In this document: positions 1 through 5,793 of the stretch, piece by piece | How the letters are laid out: the number at the start of each line of letters is the position of its first letter | How positions within the stretch are numbered: position 1 is the stretch's first letter | Source of the DNA: Bacillota bacterium | GTDB lineage: Bacteria > Bacillota > UBA4882 > UBA8346 | Length of the DNA: 8,977 nt | Direction: 5' to 3' | Assembly: GCA_023415375.1 (NCBI GenBank) | Contig: JAEZKW010000331.1 | Location: 1-8,977, forward strand | The notes under the pieces: model-generated | What the model saw: only the letters and a program-made list of their open reading frames with translations | Databases searched by the model: none | What the model was told of the DNA's origin: nothing | Made by a program: the position numbers and the translations under genes

Positions 1-2
1 TT

Positions 3-392
3 AATAAAGACGGCACTCCATTTCGTCATGGTAACTCCGATTCAACCGATTGGGGAATTATGCAGGTTAACGATAAAGCCTGGGGCGACTGGTATGATTT
101 AAATCTGCTGAAGACAGATTGGCAATACAATGTAAAAGCGGGTTTGCAGATATTAAAACATTCCTATGATGCGGCCATGAAAAATAGCGAAGGCATGAAG
201 GGACCGGGCGATGTTAATCAGAACCTGGCCCGGGCTGCTTACTCCGGTTATAATGCCGGAGCCGCCCATATATGGCGTTACCGGACTCCCGTTCAAGAGG
301 CCTCCCGGACGGGTTTGTATGATGTAATCGATAATCAGGGCTATGATATGAGGGATATTCGGTTTTGGGATAATTACCGGAAGTTTTCTTGA
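3..392 (+). CDS. Lytic transglycosylase / lysozyme-like domain protein, 3' part only
   Basis: The reading frame is open from the first bases of the window (first full codon at 3) to the TGA at 390-392, so the start lies upstream. The visible 129 residues are the C-terminal part of a lysozyme-like (SLT / goose-lysozyme) fold. The stretch W-G-I-M-Q-V-N (codons at about 51-71) is the typical family motif after the catalytic Glu, and Y-S-G-Y-N-A-G (about 241-261) matches the A-Y-N-A-G motif lining the glycan groove. The catalytic Glu itself would lie before the window. Such enzymes cleave the MurNAc-GlcNAc bond of peptidoglycan, outside the membrane. The family call is from motifs; whether this is a wall-remodelling, sporulation or phage-type enzyme cannot be decided without the N-terminus. 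An ATG at 60 lies inside the conserved domain and is not a credible start. Confidence 0.85.
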   Translation, partial: NKDGTPFRHGNSDSTDWGIMQVNDKAWGDWYDLNLLKTDWQYNVKAGLQILKHSYDAAMKNSEGMKGPGDVNQNLARAAYSGYNAGAAHIWRYRTPVQEASRTGLYDVIDNQGYDMRDIRFWDNYRKFS

Positions 393-406
393 TGGGTAAA
401 AGGATT

Positions 407-435
407 AAACTACAGAAACACAGAGGACATAGAGT
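407..435 (+). repeat. Degenerate CACAGAG-rich repeat, copy 1
   Basis: The sequence reads as short ACAGAAACACAGAGG-like units. A second, diverged copy lies at 513-545 with the same spacing of ACAG, AC and AGAG blocks. Imperfect arrays of ACCACAGAG-like units are common in intergenic DNA of many bacteria. No function can be read from the sequence. Confidence 0.35.
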
Positions 436-486
436 TACATCAGGAAATTCATATTATAAAATCCATAGCCTTTTCGAATACCAAGA

Positions 487-512
487 TTCAAGTTTCTTGA
501 AATATTGTTTTT
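487..512 (+). terminator. Weak hairpin with T-rich tail, possible terminator of the transglycosylase gene
   Basis: TTCAAG (487-492) pairs with CTTGAA (496-501) around a TTT loop, followed by ATATTG and then a run of T. The stem is only 6 bp and AT-rich, and lies about 95 nt after the stop codon. It is a weak candidate; the hairpin at 852-899 is much stronger. Confidence 0.25.
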
Positions 513-545
513 TACCACAGGGACCTAAGAGCCCATAGAGGAAGT
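513..545 (+). repeat. Degenerate CACAGAG-rich repeat, copy 2
   Basis: This stretch contains ACCACAGGGACC and CATAGAGGAAG blocks that line up with the copy at 407-435 (TACAGAAACACAGAGG, CATAGAG). Similarity is clear but imperfect, so this may be an old repeat. Confidence 0.3.
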
Positions 546-640
546 AATAAGATCCCATATAGGATAAAGGCTAATCATTATCCATAACTAATACTAATGT
601 CAGAAAATATAAAAAATATCTGCATATAATTTCTGGGTCC

Positions 641-696
641 GCCACGAGTTAAAACTCATGGCTCATAAAAGACCTTACCGGTTAAAACCGGTATCA
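641..696 (+). repeat. Two-hairpin repeat unit, left copy (inverted partner at 752-808)
   Basis: Hairpin A (641-662) has the stem GCCA + GAGTT against AACTC + TGGC with one internal C/A mismatch. Hairpin B (676-693) has TACCGGTT against AACCGGTA with a 2-nt AA loop. A 13-nt spacer separates them. The reverse complement of 752-808 lines up with this copy along its whole length (roughly three quarters identical by eye). Where they differ inside stems, both sides usually change together: GAGTT/AACTC here against GGGTT/AACCC in the partner. This suggests the fold is what is conserved. It resembles REP/BIME-type or MITE-type palindromes; no transposase is present in the window. Confidence 0.65.
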
Positions 697-751
697 AACA
701 AAACTACTAAGATGTATGATTTTGCTTAAATACAGGACATAAGAAATTATT

Positions 752-808
752 TTTATATCGGTTTAAACCGATAAGCCTTATAACAGCCAATGGGTTTTTA
801 ACCCGTGG
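752..808 (-). repeat. Two-hairpin repeat unit, right copy (inverted relative to 641-696)
   Basis: Hairpin B' is a perfect 18-nt palindrome at 756-773, TATCGGTTT/AAACCGATA. Hairpin A' (787-808) pairs CCA + TGGGTT with AACCC + GTGG around a TTT loop, with one bulged A and a G·T pair. The order A-B of the left copy is mirrored here, so the two copies form a roughly 168-bp inverted repeat with a roughly 55-bp centre (697-751) that shows no feature. Confidence 0.65.
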
Positions 809-810
809 AT

Positions 811-830
811 TGGGAGCGAAGCAATTCCCA
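811..830 (+). repeat. GCGAAGC-capped bulged hairpin
   Basis: TGGGA (811-815) pairs with TCCCA (826-830). Between them lie GCGAAGC (816-822), a sequence known to form an exceptionally stable DNA mini-hairpin, and a 3-nt AAT bulge. It directly abuts the right copy of the two-hairpin repeat (ends 808) and may be part of the same element. It is not followed by a T run, so it is not a terminator. Confidence 0.5.
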
Positions 831-851
831 CAAGAGGTCTTGGAAAAAAAT

Positions 852-899
852 AAAATCTCTTCATTTCAACATGGTTTTAGCTGAATGAAGAGATTTTTT
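852..899. terminator. Bidirectional Rho-independent terminator between converging genes
   Basis: AAAATCTCTTCATT (852-865) pairs with AATGAAGAGATTTT (884-897) around an 18-nt loop. On the plus strand the right arm runs into T6 (894-899). On the minus strand the other arm continues into TTTTATTTTTTT. It therefore suits both the transglycosylase gene (plus) and the acetyltransferase gene (minus, stop at 972). The stem is 14 bp and perfect. Confidence 0.85.
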
Positions 900-971
900 C
901 TATCGATTGTACTTTAAACATTCTATAATTGTAAGTTTGCAATCTATTTTTTTATTATCGAATATCACGAC

Positions 972-1775
972 TCACGGCGCCACTGTAGCATAAGCCCCTA
1001 CATGTTGATAATTGGACAGGAAAATATAATTTTCGTTGGATTTAAGCTCTTTCAGACCCAACTGGCCGGCGATTTTTCTTGAGGCGTAATTTTCATAATC
1101 AGTCCGCCAGCAAGGTACCCGCCCAAATTGTTCATATTGCAAACGACTCAAAGTTTGACAGCAATGAAGTCCCAAACCTTTGCCCCGATACTCCGGACGG
1201 GTGGCTACGCCTAATTCACAATAATTTTTAGTGAAAGCGAGGGTAGTCGCAACGCAGGCGATCTCACCATCAATAAATGCAGCCACAGCTTGTCCTTCGG
1301 TTAATAAACGTTCAGGGGAAAAGAAGAATTCCCATAACCATGGGTCGTTGTAAAAAGCTTCACCTAACTTTGGGGCATCAAGGGGATTAAGTGGTCGAAC
1401 TCTGGGGTCGTTTGTATTCTTCGGGCGCCAGTCTTCCTTTTGGGCGGCTAAGAAGAGCACCGGAATTGAAAACTGGATTGGCCAATAACTGCCAATTAAA
1501 GGCAACATTGAAACGGGTATTACTAAATCAGTGGGTTGATTAAGTTCTCTCAAAATACGCTGGATAAATGAAATCCGGTCAGCCTTCCCATAAAAGAAAT
1601 TCATCGATGGAAAAAGTGAGGGATACGTGACGACTAAAAGTTTAGGGTTTAGTGGATTATCAACCGTAATTGTACTGGTTTTACGGTGTAATAGAAAATT
1701 TGTTGAACAATTTTCAGGCAGGTCCGCTACCGGAAAATTGATTGTTTCGAACTTGTCTGGAGCTAGCCTACGCAT
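972..1775 (-). CDS. GNAT-family N-acetyltransferase
   Basis: This protein carries a C-terminal GNAT domain over roughly its last 120 residues. The acetyl-CoA pyrophosphate-binding motif A is clear: V-A-T-R-P-E-Y-R-G-K-G-L-G, in the R-x-x-G-x-G form. It is followed by the usual helix (H-C-C-Q-T-L) and a late N-x-x-S/A-R-K-I segment (Y-E-N-Y-A-S-R-K-I). The N-terminal half of about 130 residues does not match a domain I recognise; a two-lobed architecture such as the 'GNAT acetyltransferase' family (PF12746) of about 265 residues would fit. The substrate is unknown. Start choice: the longest frame opens at ATG 1790, but that ATG runs straight into GGGAG (1788-1784), which sits 8 nt before the in-frame ATG at 1775. 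The 267-residue form starting at 1775 is therefore preferred. The gene is monocistronic and diverges from sua5. Confidence 0.8.
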   Translation of the reverse strand: MRRLAPDKFETINFPVADLPENCSTNFLLHRKTSTITVDNPLNPKLLVVTYPSLFPSMNFFYGKADRISFIQRILRELNQPTDLVIPVSMLPLIGSYWPIQFSIPVLFLAAQKEDWRPKNTNDPRVRPLNPLDAPKLGEAFYNDPWLWEFFFSPERLLTEGQAVAAFIDGEIACVATTLAFTKNYCELGVATRPEYRGKGLGLHCCQTLSRLQYEQFGRVPCWRTDYENYASRKIAGQLGLKELKSNENYIFLSNYQHVGAYATVAP

Positions 1776-2224
1776 TATGTCATCTCCCATGCGCGCATTG
1801 GCGCAATATCATTGCAGAAGCAAAATAGGCCGCCCCTATCCTGTAGGTACTAAAATAAAAATTCCCCCTTATGATTCTTTTTTAAAGAATACACCCAAAA
1901 CCCATTCGCTGTAAATTACAAATTACTGTAAATATCCTTTCTGAGCTGCAAATTTCAGCATTAAAGCGCAGCTCGTGAAAATAGCCGATATTCTTGGTGG
2001 ATTCCTTAGAGTTTACTGGACTTATTGCTTTGTAACAATTTTGTAACATTTATTATTCTCCTTTATGCCAACGGACCTGAATAAATATATGCAAAATCCC
2101 TATGACTTCATCATAAAAATTGAGTTTTTCGATAAAATAATCGTAAACTTGCAGGATTATTGAACCATGATGCAAAATTATATGTAACAATTTTTTAAAT
2201 AAACTAGCTTATTTGGGGCATGTT
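1776..2224. promoter_or_regulatory. Divergent intergenic region between the acetyltransferase and sua5
   Basis: This stretch of about 450 bp must hold promoters for both flanking genes, but no near-consensus -35/-10 pair stands out. Visible structure: an inverted repeat ATTCTTT/AAAGAAT at 1874-1890; a perfect 7-bp stem GAGCTGC/GCAGCTC at 1943-1949 and 1968-1974; three TGTAACA copies at 2031, 2042 and 2183, the first two exactly 11 bp apart; and a repeated ATGCAAAAT at 2089 and 2170. A plus-strand open frame covering 1627-1914 has no ribosome binding site and mostly shadows the acetyltransferase gene. Confidence 0.45.
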
Positions 2225-3259
2225 TTGAAAACAACCATTATTAAAATTGATAACCAGCAGTATGAGCTGTTGGAATCGGCTGCCAGTTTACTAAAAGCAG
2301 GAGGACTTGTCGCTTTTCCTACCGAAACTGTTTATGGGTTAGGTGCGATTTATACGAACGAGGCTGCACTCTTGAAAGTGTTTGCCGTAAAAGGTAGACC
2401 TGCCGACAATCCTTTAATTTTGCATATTTGGCGCCGTGAACAACTTAATGAATTGGCGAGTGAGATTACTCCAAAAGCCGAACGCTTGATCAAAGCTTTT
2501 TGGCCGGGTCCTCTTACTTTAATTTTTCCAAAGCAATCTCATGTATCTCCGGTTGTTACGGCAGGTTTGGATACAGTAGCGATCCGGATGCCTTCCCATC
2601 CGGTAGCGAGAGAATTACTTCGCCGGACTAATGTTGCTGTGGCAGCGCCAAGTGCCAATCTTTCGGGACGTCCGAGCCCTACTCGGGGTTCACATGTGAT
2701 CGAAGATCTAGACACCAAAATCGATTTAATCATTGATGCCGGTTCATGCAGTGAAGGTGTTGAATCCACTGTGCTTTCACTTCAGGAGTCAACGCCAATT
2801 ATTTTACGGCCAGGTTCAGTAACCATCGAAATGTTGGAAACGGTTTTAGATGAAAAAGTCGATTTGGCAAAACCGGGAGAAGTAAATCGTCCTCAAGCCC
2901 CAGGAATGAAATATCGTCATTATGCTCCAAAAGCGCCGGCAATATTGGTCGAAGGTGATAATGACCTGGTAGTTCGGGAGATCAATCGTCTGTTGGGTTT
3001 AAATCCCCCTCAAATGAAAGTGGCGGTTCTTAGCACCACCGATAATATTACTAAATATTCTAATGAATGGGTTTTGGATATGGGGCCCATCTATGAACCG
3101 GCAGTTATAGCCAGAAGGATTTATGATTTATTACGTTTTTGCGATACATTGGCGGTCGAACAAATATACATTGAAGGAATGCCGGCTGAAGGAATTGGAA
3201 TGGCAATTCTAAATCGGCTGCGTAAAGCTTCGGGAGGTCATATTGTTGATGTTTCGTAA
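2225..3259 (+). CDS. ywlC: L-threonylcarbamoyladenylate synthase (Sua5/YwlC/YrdC family)
   Basis: This enzyme makes threonylcarbamoyl-AMP from threonine, bicarbonate and ATP, the first step of t6A37 tRNA modification in the cytoplasm; the TsaD complex then transfers the group to tRNA. Numbered from the TTG at 2213, the N-terminal YrdC domain spans about 25-205. It shows F-P-T-E-T-V-Y-G-L-G (35-44), K-G-R-P (60-63), the S-A-N motif (147-149) and G-V-E-S-T-V (182-187). A linker with A-P-G-M-x-Y-R-H-Y-A-P (229-239) leads to the Sua5 C-terminal domain (about 240-348), so this is the long two-domain form typical of Bacillus YwlC. Start choice: TTG at 2225 lies 6 nt after GGGG (2215-2218) and gives an M-K-T-T-I-I-K-I N-terminus; the longer TTG at 2213 has no ribosome site. 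The 3' end overlaps the next gene, suggesting co-translation. Confidence 0.95.
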   Translation: MKTTIIKIDNQQYELLESAASLLKAGGLVAFPTETVYGLGAIYTNEAALLKVFAVKGRPADNPLILHIWRREQLNELASEITPKAERLIKAFWPGPLTLIFPKQSHVSPVVTAGLDTVAIRMPSHPVARELLRRTNVAVAAPSANLSGRPSPTRGSHVIEDLDTKIDLIIDAGSCSEGVESTVLSLQESTPIILRPGSVTIEMLETVLDEKVDLAKPGEVNRPQAPGMKYRHYAPKAPAILVEGDNDLVVREINRLLGLNPPQMKVAVLSTTDNITKYSNEWVLDMGPIYEPAVIARRIYDLLRFCDTLAVEQIYIEGMPAEGIGMAILNRLRKASGGHIVDVS

Positions 3260-3977
3260 ACTATTTCCCTGTTGTTGTTTGGTTTTATTACTTTACTTCG
3301 GAAGCTTGGGGTATGCAAATGAGGATGCTTTCAAAGTTGGTGAAGTATTGGAATATAAACTTTATGCAAAATCAGCTATTTATGGGGCCAACGAAATGAT
3401 TAAAGTCGTCTCCAAAGATACTTTTGACGGCCGGGAGGTATACCGGGTCCATTCTGAAATGACAACCGTCGGTATTGTTAAGAGCCTTTACAACTATTCC
3501 CAAACCGAAGATTTAATTATGGATGCCGAAGATTTTTATCCTTATTGGATCCGGCTGAACACGCAAGACCGTTCGAAAAATCAGCTGGAAGAAATCCAAT
3601 TTAATTATACTGCTAAAAAGGCCACCCGGGTAATGACTAAAAATGGTAAAACTGAAACTTCCGAGATTGAACTTCCCGGCCCTGTCCAAGATGGATTGTC
3701 GCTGATATTCTTCTTGCGTCAAAATCAGATAACAGAGAAGCCCCGTAAAATTTATTTTTATGGTAATGGAAAAATTGATGAAAGTAATTTTGATATCAAA
3801 ACAATTTCCAAACCGATGCGAATTGAAAACAACACTTATTCGAAATACTTGCAAATTATCGACCAGGAGAACCAGATTACGGTTTTAATTGCTGAGAATC
3901 GGGAAAGACTACCGTTTTTTGTTAAGAAAATCGCAAATTTTGGTGCAGTGGATATGAGACTTTCAAAGTCTAATTAA
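3249..3977 (+). CDS. Exported DUF3108-like protein
   Basis: A predicted secreted or periplasm/surface protein of 242 residues. From ATG 3249 it has a short basic start (F-R-K), a hydrophobic core of about 15 residues and a plausible signal peptidase site after G-Y-A (residue 23). The mature part begins with F-K-V-G-E-V-L-E-Y-K-L, then an alternating beta-rich pattern, a mid segment E-D-F-Y-P-Y-W-I and V-Q-D-G-L-S-L-I-F-F-L-R. These features recall DUF3108 (PF11306), a family of unknown function best known from diderm bacteria; the match is from memory of the pattern, not a search. The start is uncertain: GGAGG (3233-3237) lies 11 nt before ATG 3249, 8 nt before TTG 3246 and 5 nt before TTG 3243. 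It overlaps the end of sua5 by 11 nt or more, so the two are probably co-translated. A lipobox was not seen. Confidence 0.75.
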   Translation: MFRKLFPCCCLVLLLYFGSLGYANEDAFKVGEVLEYKLYAKSAIYGANEMIKVVSKDTFDGREVYRVHSEMTTVGIVKSLYNYSQTEDLIMDAEDFYPYWIRLNTQDRSKNQLEEIQFNYTAKKATRVMTKNGKTETSEIELPGPVQDGLSLIFFLRQNQITEKPRKIYFYGNGKIDESNFDIKTISKPMRIENNTYSKYLQIIDQENQITVLIAENRERLPFFVKKIANFGAVDMRLSKSN

Positions 3978-4182
3978 GCATTGGCCGAGATGTTATTTGC
4001 TGACTCAATTGACATTTTGATAGCTGTGGAATCATCCTCAAGGTGGTTCGATGATTGCATAATTCGCAACTCCAAAGCATTTGGCCTTGAAAATCAACTG
4101 CCTTAAACTGATACCGATTTTGGCAAAGCGGGCACTCTAAAATATAATACATCCCATATTTATTTTTTAAGGGCCAAACCAT
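3970..4182 (-). CDS. Small zinc-ribbon protein of unknown function
   Basis: A 70-residue protein with two C-x-x-C pairs, C17/C20 and C39/C42, separated by 18 residues (C-P-L-C ... C-E-L-C), the spacing of a rubredoxin-type zinc ribbon. The ATG at 4182 has AAAGGA (4195-4190) 7 nt upstream, which supports a real gene. An in-frame ATG at codon 11 would keep the whole ribbon but has a poorer context. The C-terminal 25 residues contain no recognised motif. The gene converges on the DUF3108-like gene and their 3' ends overlap by 8 nt. Small zinc ribbons of this sort often bind nucleic acid or partner proteins, but no role can be assigned here. Confidence 0.65.
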   Translation of the reverse strand: MVWPLKNKYGMYYILECPLCQNRYQFKAVDFQGQMLWSCELCNHRTTLRMIPQLSKCQLSQQITSRPMLN

Positions 4183-4285
4183 TTTTGAATCCTTTCTTGA
4201 ATGGATAATTTGTTTTTATTGTCAACTTTTAAAGTTTATTTATGCGATTTTTAGAAAAAATCTTTTTTGGGAGAGATTTTGATTT
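4183..4285. promoter_or_regulatory. Divergent promoter region of the zinc-ribbon gene and the phosphatase gene
   Basis: On the plus strand TTGTCA (4219-4224) with a 16-nt spacer to TATGCG (4241-4246) is a weak sigma-A candidate. The -35 candidate overlaps an inverted repeat AACTTT-T-AAAGTT (4224-4236) that could be an operator. The same 11-mer ATTGTCAACTT occurs upstream of wecB. GGGAGAG (4269-4275), 10 nt before ATG 4286, is the ribosome site of the phosphatase gene. Confidence 0.35.
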
Positions 4286-4999
4286 ATGATTAAGCAAGTT
4301 TTATTTGTTTGTACTGGTAATACTTGCCGCAGTAGTATGGCTGAGGCGTTGCTTAGAAAAATGTTGAGTGAGGATTTAGCCGAAGAGGCCACAAAAATTC
4401 GCGTTGTCTCGGCCGGGACCGGCGCAATATCCGGAGAAACAGCTGCTCAAAATGCAATCGAAGTGATGGCCAGAGAAGGTATTGATTTGCGCTCCCATCG
4501 GGCTAGGCGTTTATCCGCAGAATTGATTCATGGAGCAGACTTGGTTTTGACAATGACCTTGGACCAAAAAAATACGGTTTTAAGTATGGTGTCCGCCGCG
4601 AAAAACAAGGTCTTTACTTTGAGCGAATTCGCGGAAGGCATGAAGGAAATCGAATCTTTGATGGCAAGTGCTGAAAGAATTCGAGAAAATTTAGAGGAAA
4701 AACGCCGTAAATATTTGGAAAAAGAAGGACCCAAACTCGAACAATTACGCCGGCGCAACCAGGATTTAAGCCGCCAAATGCGAGCCCTTGATGGAGAATT
4801 GCGTCAATTCGAACAAAAAATGGACCAAGAGGTGGCAGCTGAAAAACGTGATTTGGAAGCAATTCAATTTCGGTTAACTGCTCTTGAAATTCCTGACCCC
4901 TATGGCCAAAATATTGAAATGTATAGAATTTGCGTCAACGAAATCAAAGAAAAGCTAAAGATCGTTGTTAACCGGATTAAAGAATCCTTAGAGGAATAG
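4286..4999 (+). CDS. ywlE: YwlE-type low-molecular-weight phosphatase with a coiled-coil insertion
   Basis: A low-molecular-weight protein phosphatase, likely cytoplasmic. The P-loop C9-T-G-N-T13-C14-R15-S holds the nucleophile Cys9 and Arg15. Thr at position 13 matches the residue that in B. subtilis YwlE directs specificity to phospho-arginine, where tyrosine phosphatases carry Ile; arginine phosphatase activity is therefore inferred. A-D-L-V-L-T-M-T (84-91) and K-V-F-T-L-S-E-F (108-115) follow the family pattern. The general-acid loop D-P-Y-G (Asp204) and C-terminal helix (211-233) are also present. Family members are about 150 residues; this one has 237. The extra stretch (about 117-200) is rich in E, K, R and Q with no Gly/Pro except G149-P149/150 and G170, and reads as a long helix pair or coiled coil. 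It contributes no known catalytic residue. The frame is continuous, so this is not a frameshift artefact. The ribosome site GGGAGAG lies 10 nt upstream. Confidence 0.88.
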   Translation: MIKQVLFVCTGNTCRSSMAEALLRKMLSEDLAEEATKIRVVSAGTGAISGETAAQNAIEVMAREGIDLRSHRARRLSAELIHGADLVLTMTLDQKNTVLSMVSAAKNKVFTLSEFAEGMKEIESLMASAERIRENLEEKRRKYLEKEGPKLEQLRRRNQDLSRQMRALDGELRQFEQKMDQEVAAEKRDLEAIQFRLTALEIPDPYGQNIEMYRICVNEIKEKLKIVVNRIKESLEE

Positions 5000-5163
5000 C
5001 CCTAGGATTTCGCGCGCGCACTAGTGTAATGTCCGCGAATTATCTTTACTATTATTGAGGGACATTACACTTTAAGTCTAGCGTTCAACCCTGTAAGATT
5101 ATTTTGGAGACGCTACACTAGCGCGTGTTTTTATAAAAACTATGATGAGGAGATGACCCCCCA
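5000..5163 (+). promoter_or_regulatory. Upstream region of upp with nested, competing inverted repeats
   Basis: AGTGTAATGTCC (5023-5034) pairs perfectly with GGACATTACACT (5060-5071) over 12 bp with a 25-nt loop. Part of the left arm, CTAGTGTA (5021-5028), can instead pair with TACACTAG (5114-5121). Further on, ACAC/GTGT (5115-5118, 5125-5128) runs into T5, and GTTTTTATAAAAAC (5127-5140) is a perfect palindrome. The pairs exclude each other, so an attenuator is possible; ends of a mobile-element remnant are the alternative. No PyrR-binding sequence was recognised. AGGAG (5148-5152) is the ribosome site for upp, 11 nt before its GTG. Confidence 0.45.
5023..5071. repeat. Perfect 12-bp inverted repeat with 25-nt loop
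   Basis: AGTGTAATGTCC and GGACATTACACT flank 25 nt. One bp in from its ends it reads 5'-TG...CA-3', the dinucleotide termini of several insertion-sequence families. The ten bases ATTACACTTT at 5064-5073 recur inverted as AAAGTGTAAT after upp at 5807-5816. No obvious target-site duplication flanks the structure, and only three T follow the stem, so it is not a convincing terminator. Confidence 0.55.
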
Positions 5164-5793
5164 GTGTCAAAAGTTTGCGTAATTGATCACCCTTTAATCC
5201 AACATAAGTTGTCGATAATTCGTGATTCAAACACCGGATCCAAGGAGTTCCGGGAATTGGTTGAAGAAGTATCTATGTTAATGGCTTACGAGGTAACTCG
5301 TAATTTTTCCCTGGAAGAGGTGGAGGTAGAGACTCCGGTAGCTACTGCTCATTGCAAGACAATTGCCGGTAAAAAAATTGCCGTTATTCCTATTTTACGG
5401 GCAGGTCTTGGAATGGTGGGAGGTATCCTCAAGTTAATTCCTACCGCAAAAGTTGGACATATCGGGGTTTATCGTGATCCCGAGACTTTACAGCCTATAG
5501 AGTATTATTGCAAACTGCCTCAAGATATTGTAGAACGCGAATTAATCATTGTAGATCCTATGCTGGCTACCGGAGGTTCGGCTGTTGCCGGAATCCAATT
5601 TTTAAAACAAAGAGGCGCCACTCAAATCCGTTTAATGTGTTTGATAGCGGCACCGGAAGGAATTCAAAATGTCCAGGACAAGCATCCGGATGTCGATATT
5701 TATGTGGCAGCCGTTGACGATCGCCTAAATTCCCATGGTTATATTGTTCCGGGTTTAGGAGATGCGGGAGATCGGTTATTCGGAACCAAATAA
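5164..5793 (+). CDS. upp: Uracil phosphoribosyltransferase
   Basis: A cytoplasmic salvage enzyme that joins uracil to PRPP to give UMP. Its 209 residues are the standard length. The PRPP-binding loop I-I-V-D-P-M-L-A-T-G-G-S-A is intact, as are I-L-R-A-G-L-G-M (uracil phosphoribosyltransferase signature region) and the C-terminal uracil-binding G-Y-I-V-P-G-L-G-D-A-G-D-R. The start is GTG 5164, 11 nt after AGGAG; no better in-frame start is near. In most Firmicutes upp follows rpiB and glyA; here it follows ywlE directly, 164 nt downstream, so those two genes are elsewhere or lost. A T6-ended long hairpin downstream (5824-5940) probably closes the transcript. Confidence 0.97.
   Translation: MSKVCVIDHPLIQHKLSIIRDSNTGSKEFRELVEEVSMLMAYEVTRNFSLEEVEVETPVATAHCKTIAGKKIAVIPILRAGLGMVGGILKLIPTAKVGHIGVYRDPETLQPIEYYCKLPQDIVERELIIVDPMLATGGSAVAGIQFLKQRGATQIRLMCLIAAPEGIQNVQDKHPDVDIYVAAVDDRLNSHGYIVPGLGDAGDRLFGTK

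Larger units (their letters stand above)
393..971. other. Gene-free stretch of 579 bp with repeats and hairpins
   Basis: No credible coding frame was found on either strand. The stretch holds two degenerate copies of a CACAGAG-type repeat (407-435, 513-545), a weak hairpin with a T-rich tail (487-512), an inverted pair of two-hairpin units (641-696 and 752-808), a stable bulged hairpin (811-830) and a bidirectional terminator (852-899). The two flanking genes converge on it, so no promoter is expected. It looks like a landing site for small non-coding repeats. Confidence 0.6.

Noticed and set aside
641..808. CRISPR array
   Set aside because: The hairpins are inverted, not direct, repeats, with only two copies of each and no equal-length spacers.
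1627..1914. Plus-strand 95-codon open frame
   Set aside because: It mostly lies antisense to the acetyltransferase gene, has no ribosome site and its protein shows no family features.
2539..2769. Minus-strand open frame inside sua5
   Set aside because: It is fully antisense to conserved YrdC-domain codons, so it is a shadow frame.
3513..3854. Minus-strand 113-codon open frame inside the DUF3108-like gene
   Set aside because: It is antisense to a gene with a good start, signal peptide and family pattern; no ribosome site or domain was seen.
4528..4862. Two overlapping minus-strand open frames inside the phosphatase gene
   Set aside because: Both are antisense to the phosphatase and its insertion. 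The insertion reads as a normal charged helix in the plus frame, so the sense reading is preferred.
4634..4885. Possibility that the phosphatase insertion is a frameshift or assembly artefact
   Set aside because: The frame is continuous, the inserted stretch has the composition of a real coiled coil, and the family pattern resumes exactly at I-P-D-P-Y-G.
5000..5163. PyrR-type or T-box leader upstream of upp
   Set aside because: No PyrR anti-antiterminator consensus and no T-box sequence could be found; only generic competing hairpins are present.
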